A stretch of 64,000 nt of DNA from UBA9300 sp964577305. GTDB lineage: Bacteria > Bacteroidota > Bacteroidia > Bacteroidales > VadinHA17. Position 1 is the stretch's first letter; each line of letters starts with the position of its first letter. Of the stretch, positions 60,695-64,000 are shown one piece after another. Made by a program: the position numbers and the translations under genes. The stretch lies in contig CAZNYS010000005.1 of assembly GCA_964577305.1 (NCBI GenBank), positions 41,649 through 105,648 on the forward strand. Direction: 5' to 3'. The notes under the pieces were generated by a model, which worked only from the letters and a program-made list of their open reading frames with translations, was not told where the DNA came from and searched no databases.

Positions 60695-61867
60695 ATGGCA
60701 ATAGAAGTTGATAAAAAAGGTTACTACGGTGAATTTGGAGGAGCCTATATCCCCGAGATGCTGTATCGGAACATCAGGGAACTGGCGGACAGGTACCTGG
60801 AAATACTCGGAGACAGATCCTTTCGGGAGGAATTCGAAAGACTTACTTCCAATTATTCAGGGAGGCCTACTCCACTCTATCATGCAGAGAGGTTATCGGA
60901 AAAATACGGGGCCAGGATATACCTTAAACGTGAAGATCTGAACCATACAGGTTCACACAAGATAAATAACACGATAGGTCAGATCCTGGTGGCGGAAAGA
61001 CTCGGAAAGAAAAGGATCATTGCTGAGACAGGTGCAGGCCAGCACGGGGTGGCAACGGCAACTGTCTGTGCCTTGAGGGGGAAGGAGTGCGTTATATACA
61101 TGGGTCAGACCGATATGGAAAGACAATCCAGGAACGTCGCCGCTATGAAGATGCTGGGCGCAAGGGTTGTCTCAGTTAAATCCGGTAATATGACCCTTAA
61201 GGATGCGACAAATGAAGCTTTGCGTGACTGGATCAGCAACCCCCGGACGACTCACTATATTATCGGATCTGTGGTGGGACCACACCCGTACCCCGACATG
61301 GTGGCAAGATTCCAGTCGATTATCTCGGAGGAGATAAAGACCCAGCTGGTTTCCTGTGAAGGAAGGAAGAATCCGGATTATATCTTTGCCTGCATCGGGG
61401 GAGGCAGCAATGCAGCTGGAGCATTTTACCATTACATTGATACTCCCGGTGTAAAACTTATTGCTGCCGAGGGTGGAGGAAAAGGAATTGGTACAGGCAT
61501 GAATGCGGCATCCATAACATGTGGGTCCCCCGGTGTTCTGCATGCAAGCAGGTCACTGCTTCTTCAGACTGATGACGGTCAGGTAATTGAACCCTATTCA
61601 ATTTCGGCCGGACTCGATTATCCGGGTGTCGGACCTCTTCATGCTCACCTGCATATAACTGGAAGGGCGGAATATATGGTTATCAATGACGATGAAGCTG
61701 TCAGGGCTGCAAAAACCCTTATCAGGAAAGAGGGTATAATACCTGCCCTGGAATCTGCACATGCCCTTGCACTTCTCGAAAAGATATCTTTCAGAAGTGA
61801 TGAGATTGTGGTAGTAAACCTTTCCGGACGAGGTGAAAAGGATATGGATATATACACCAGCTTATGA
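60695..61867 (+). CDS. trpB: Tryptophan synthase beta subunit
   Basis: 390 residues from the ATG at 60695 (MAIEVDKKGYYGEFGGAYIP); an upstream in-frame ATG at 60614 lies inside trpF and is rejected. The PLP lysine is Lys89 in HTGSHKINN. ETGAGQHGVATATV and CIGGGSNAAGAFYHY are catalytic and phosphate loops. Condenses indole with serine. Stop at 61865-61867 is one base before the trpA start, matching a joint alpha-beta complex. This is a TrpB1-type protein. Confidence 0.97.
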   Translation: MAIEVDKKGYYGEFGGAYIPEMLYRNIRELADRYLEILGDRSFREEFERLTSNYSGRPTPLYHAERLSEKYGARIYLKREDLNHTGSHKINNTIGQILVAERLGKKRIIAETGAGQHGVATATVCALRGKECVIYMGQTDMERQSRNVAAMKMLGARVVSVKSGNMTLKDATNEALRDWISNPRTTHYIIGSVVGPHPYPDMVARFQSIISEEIKTQLVSCEGRKNPDYIFACIGGGSNAAGAFYHYIDTPGVKLIAAEGGGKGIGTGMNAASITCGSPGVLHASRSLLLQTDDGQVIEPYSISAGLDYPGVGPLHAHLHITGRAEYMVINDDEAVRAAKTLIRKEGIIPALESAHALALLEKISFRSDEIVVVNLSGRGEKDMDIYTSL

Positions 61868-61868
61868 A

Positions 61869-62651
61869 ATGAAAATGAAAATAGAAAACAAACTTGATAA
61901 ACTGTTCGAAGAAAGGAGAGGAAACCTCCTGTCTCTTTTTTTTACTGCAGGGTATCCGGAAATTGAAGATACCCTGAAAGTATTGGAATCGTCCGAGAAA
62001 TATGGCGCCGACCTGGTGGAGATAGGGATTCCTTTCTCGGATCCTGTTGCTGATGGGAAGGTCATTCAGGAGAGCAGCCAGGTAGCGCTGAAAAACGGGA
62101 TGACGCTGAGACGCCTGTTCATGCAGCTTGAAGAAGCTGAAAAACGGGTGAGCATCCCCAGGGTACTGATGGGATATTTTAATCCCGTTCAGCGGTTTGG
62201 TGTGAAAGAGTTTTGTTCTGCCTGCAGAAAGACCGGGGTCGACGGTGTGATCATACCTGATCTGCCACTTGAAGAATACAGGGATCATTACAGGAGCTGT
62301 TTTGTTGAAAATAACCTTCATTATATTCTTCTTATTACTCCACAGACATCAATGGAGAGGATCAGGGAAATTTCAGAAAATAGTACAGGTTTCATATATA
62401 TGGTATCCTCTGAGTCAACAACTGGTGGATCGGCTGATCTGGAAACTAAAGCCGGCTACTTTAAAAGCGTCCGGGAGGTAACGGGAAAGCCATTGCTTAT
62501 AGGATTCGGGATAAGCGACTCAAAGTCATTTGGCACTGCATGCATGCACGCCGACGGTGCAATTTTAGGATCATCATTCATCAGGGCTCTTTCCGGTAAA
62601 GGAGAGATTGAAGAAAAGGTCAGGGATTTTATTAAAAAAATCAGGAGGTGA
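61869..62651 (+). CDS. trpA: Tryptophan synthase alpha subunit
   Basis: 260 residues from the ATG at 61869 (MKMKIENKLDKLFEERRGN); the ATG at 61875 is also possible. Active-site Glu51 and Asp62 lie in VEIGIPFSDPVADGKVIQ, as Glu49 and Asp60 of the Salmonella enzyme. GFIYMVSSESTTGG, GFGISDSKSF and AILGSSFIRAL are the phosphate-binding end. Cleaves indole-3-glycerol phosphate to indole. Directly follows trpB and ends two bases before the DAHP synthase start. Confidence 0.96.
   Translation: MKMKIENKLDKLFEERRGNLLSLFFTAGYPEIEDTLKVLESSEKYGADLVEIGIPFSDPVADGKVIQESSQVALKNGMTLRRLFMQLEEAEKRVSIPRVLMGYFNPVQRFGVKEFCSACRKTGVDGVIIPDLPLEEYRDHYRSCFVENNLHYILLITPQTSMERIREISENSTGFIYMVSSESTTGGSADLETKAGYFKSVREVTGKPLLIGFGISDSKSFGTACMHADGAILGSSFIRALSGKGEIEEKVRDFIKKIRR
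62643..62650 (+). promoter_or_regulatory. Strong Shine-Dalgarno that decides the DAHP synthase start
   Basis: AGGAGGTG lies at 62643-62650, with the ATG at 62654 only three bases after it. A GTG at 62648 is in frame but overlaps the Shine-Dalgarno itself, so the ATG at 62654 is preferred. Such a strong site is unusual in Bacteroidota, where most genes lack one. Confidence 0.75.
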
Positions 62652-62653
62652 TT

Positions 62654-63673
62654 ATGATAATTCAGTTTACGGATAATGCAACAATAAAGGAAAAGGAAGA
62701 GGTTAAAAGTGTCCTTGCATCATATAGCTTCAGGACAAGAGGGGTTATAACCGGAGGGGCATCCTACCTGGTGACAGTTGGTTCTGAAGAACTGGATATC
62801 AGGAAGATAGGGAACATGAAAGGTGTATCGGATGTTCACAGGGTTGAGGATGACCAGAAACTGGTGTCACGCAAATGGAAGGTTGATCCTACAATTGTGA
62901 ATATCAACGGTACAGCTATAGGTGGAGAAGAGATAACAATAATCGCCGGTCCTTGCTCGATTGAAAATTCTGAACAGGTCGCCACTGTTGCTTCGTTCCT
63001 GAAGCAGAACGGGATAAATATTATGAGGGGTGGGGTATTTAAACCCAGGAGTTCACCCTATTCATTCAGGGGAGTCGGATTGGAGGGTTTGCGATCGTTT
63101 CATGAGATTTGTTCTTCAATGGGCATAAAGGTCATAACAGAAGTGATGGACAACGAGCAAATAGATGATATGTATGACTATGTCGATATCTTTCAGGTAG
63201 GTGCCCGGAACTCACAGAATTTTACACTTCTCGATGCCATGGGCCGGCTCGATAAGCCGGTGCTGCTGAAAAGAGGACTGTCAGGAACCATAGACGAGCT
63301 ACTCTATTCTGCCGAATATATTTTCAGCGGGGGAAACGAAAGGATCATACTGTGTGAAAGGGGAATAAGAACATTCGAAAAATCCTACCGGAATACGTTC
63401 GATATTAATGCCGTACCTGTACTGAAAAGAAAATCGCACCTGCCTGTTATTGTGGATCCTTCGCATGGGACCGGCATCAGGAGCATTGTCAGGGAAATTG
63501 CCCTTGCCGGGATAATCGCAGGGGCTGACGGAATAATGGTCGAAATTCATGAAACACCAGCAAAAGCGGTATCTGATGCAGCACAGACACTCGATTTTGT
63601 TGAGGCTGAAAGACTCTTTTATAATGCCAGGGCTACATGGAAATTCAGGGAACAGTTATCTCTGCCAGTGTGA
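62654..63673 (+). CDS. DAHP synthase, type I-beta, with N-terminal ferredoxin-like domain
   Basis: 339 residues. First step of the shikimate pathway: condenses phosphoenolpyruvate and erythrose 4-phosphate. Residues 1-70 form the ferredoxin-like regulatory domain (MIIQFTDNATIKEKEEVK). The barrel follows with IIAGPCSIE (97-104, metal-site Cys101), GGVFKPRSSPYSFRG, ITEVMD, and QVGARNSQNFTLL; VIVDPSHGTGIRS carries the late metal histidine. Members with this N-terminal domain are allosterically inhibited by aromatic amino acids. It is the eighth structural gene of the trp operon, separated from trpA by two bases, so shikimate-pathway entry is co-controlled by the trp attenuator. Confidence 0.94.
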   Translation: MIIQFTDNATIKEKEEVKSVLASYSFRTRGVITGGASYLVTVGSEELDIRKIGNMKGVSDVHRVEDDQKLVSRKWKVDPTIVNINGTAIGGEEITIIAGPCSIENSEQVATVASFLKQNGINIMRGGVFKPRSSPYSFRGVGLEGLRSFHEICSSMGIKVITEVMDNEQIDDMYDYVDIFQVGARNSQNFTLLDAMGRLDKPVLLKRGLSGTIDELLYSAEYIFSGGNERIILCERGIRTFEKSYRNTFDINAVPVLKRKSHLPVIVDPSHGTGIRSIVREIALAGIIAGADGIMVEIHETPAKAVSDAAQTLDFVEAERLFYNARATWKFREQLSLPV

Positions 63674-63693
63674 TATAAATTCTCCGTGTAACC

Positions 63694-63714
63694 GGGCTGA
63701 TACTGTATTAGCCC
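63694..63714 (+). terminator. Hairpin after the trp operon
   Basis: GGGCTGATAC and GTATTAGCCC pair over 10 positions with one G-U pair, ending 20-40 bases after the DAHP synthase stop. The U tract is weak (CTTAAATAATT). It may terminate the trp operon. The rest of 63674-64000 holds no gene; it contains the palindromic element at 63918-63968. Confidence 0.45.
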
Positions 63715-63917
63715 CTTAAATAATTGGACATATTAAATTAAAACAGATTAGTAGATTGTTCAATAATTGAAACGGAACGAGCATTAATATTCACCACTGA
63801 AATATTCAAATTTCTTAATAGATAATTTGATATCAAGAAACTGTCAATGAATCCATCAACAGCTAAAAATATAAACCCCGCAAGTCACTGACAATGCCAG
63901 ATCTACGCTTAAAGGCC

Positions 63918-63968
63918 GTGGTACCACCTGGAATTACGTGCATTCGCTTCGCAAATGCACGTGATTCC
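63918..63968. repeat. Palindromic AATTAC-type element at the right edge
   Basis: A perfect GTGGTACCAC palindrome (63918-63927) is followed by GGAATTACGTGCATT, loop CGCTTCGCA, and AATGCACGTGATTCC, giving a 15-bp stem with one mismatch. The GGAATTAC start relates it to the arrays at 897-973 and near 50478. It probably continues past the window. Confidence 0.65.
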
Positions 63969-64000
63969 TTCGTGTTCTTTTGAAAAAACCACACTCCGGA

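Noticed and set aside
62648..62653. GTG start for the DAHP synthase
   Set aside because: The GTG overlaps the Shine-Dalgarno AGGAGGTG; the ATG at 62654 is at a better position.
1..64000. tRNA, rRNA, riboswitch or origin of replication
   Set aside because: None recognised by eye on either strand. A tRNAscan/Infernal run would be needed to exclude them formally.

Overview
The window is Bacteroidota chromosome. The evidence is a SusC/SusD pair, many lipoproteins with short lipoboxes, a primary-type sigma factor beginning MRQL, and promoters that fit the Bacteroidota TTTG-N18-20-TAnnTTTG pattern. The many secreted glycoside hydrolases and S9 peptidases suggest a free-living polysaccharide and protein degrader, probably of the Bacteroidales or Marinilabiliales type; the exact taxon is an inference. 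I see no rRNA, tRNA, CRISPR array, prophage or intact transposase.

Layout. 1-6.4 kb: 3' end of thrC, a membrane protein with a winged-helix regulator, a DPP-IV-like peptidase lipoprotein, a GH18 chitinase-like lipoprotein, a 178-bp fold-back MITE-like element and a small lipoprotein. 6.6-18.1 kb: a polysaccharide utilisation locus of two convergent units, GH31-GH127 (+) and susC-susD-GH31 (-). 18.4-26.2 kb: a ten-gene minus-strand operon (XRE-cupin regulator, Asp/Glu-racemase-fold enzyme, RpiB-like isomerase, beta-propeller protein, cupin, DhaK, DhaL, TRAP transporter DctP-Q-M). It looks like a catabolic route for a short sugar or sugar acid. 26.3-29.1 kb: an RRM protein, cold-shock protein, nitronate monooxygenase, divergent sigma-70 factor and a short basic protein, closely packed. 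29.5-35.8 kb: exported proteins of unknown role, including a five-gene cassette built around a YidD homologue that carries a signal peptide. 36.3-46.2 kb: a second DPP-IV-like peptidase, two large paralogous secreted proteins (DUF5695-like) and a GH39-like enzyme. 46.2-53.3 kb: a partly decayed array of TIR-TPR and TolB-TPR signalling proteins with a dispersed repeat at nearly every gene junction. 53.4-55.8 kb: an ACMSD-like amidohydrolase and an APC permease. 56.0-63.7 kb: a complete trp operon, trpL-E-G-D-C-F-B-A plus a DAHP synthase, with a Bacteroidota promoter, a Trp-Trp leader peptide and an intrinsic terminator.

How the genes work together. SusCD would bring oligosaccharides into the periplasm, where the GH31 and GH127 enzymes act. 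The neighbouring TRAP system has the carboxylate-binding arginine typical of DctP proteins, so it may import an acidic product. DhaK/DhaL and an RpiB homologue lacking the ring-opening histidine fit phosphorylation and isomerisation of a four-carbon ketose to erythrose 4-phosphate. Erythrose 4-phosphate is also a substrate of the DAHP synthase that ends the trp operon, although no regulatory link is visible.

Best candidates for undescribed biology are the TRAP-DhaKL-RpiB-propeller-cupin operon, the exported-YidD cassette (32.3-35.8 kb), the DUF5695/GH39 cluster and the repeat-punctuated TIR/TolB-TPR array. All coordinates and residue numbers were read by eye from the sequence; no database search was run.
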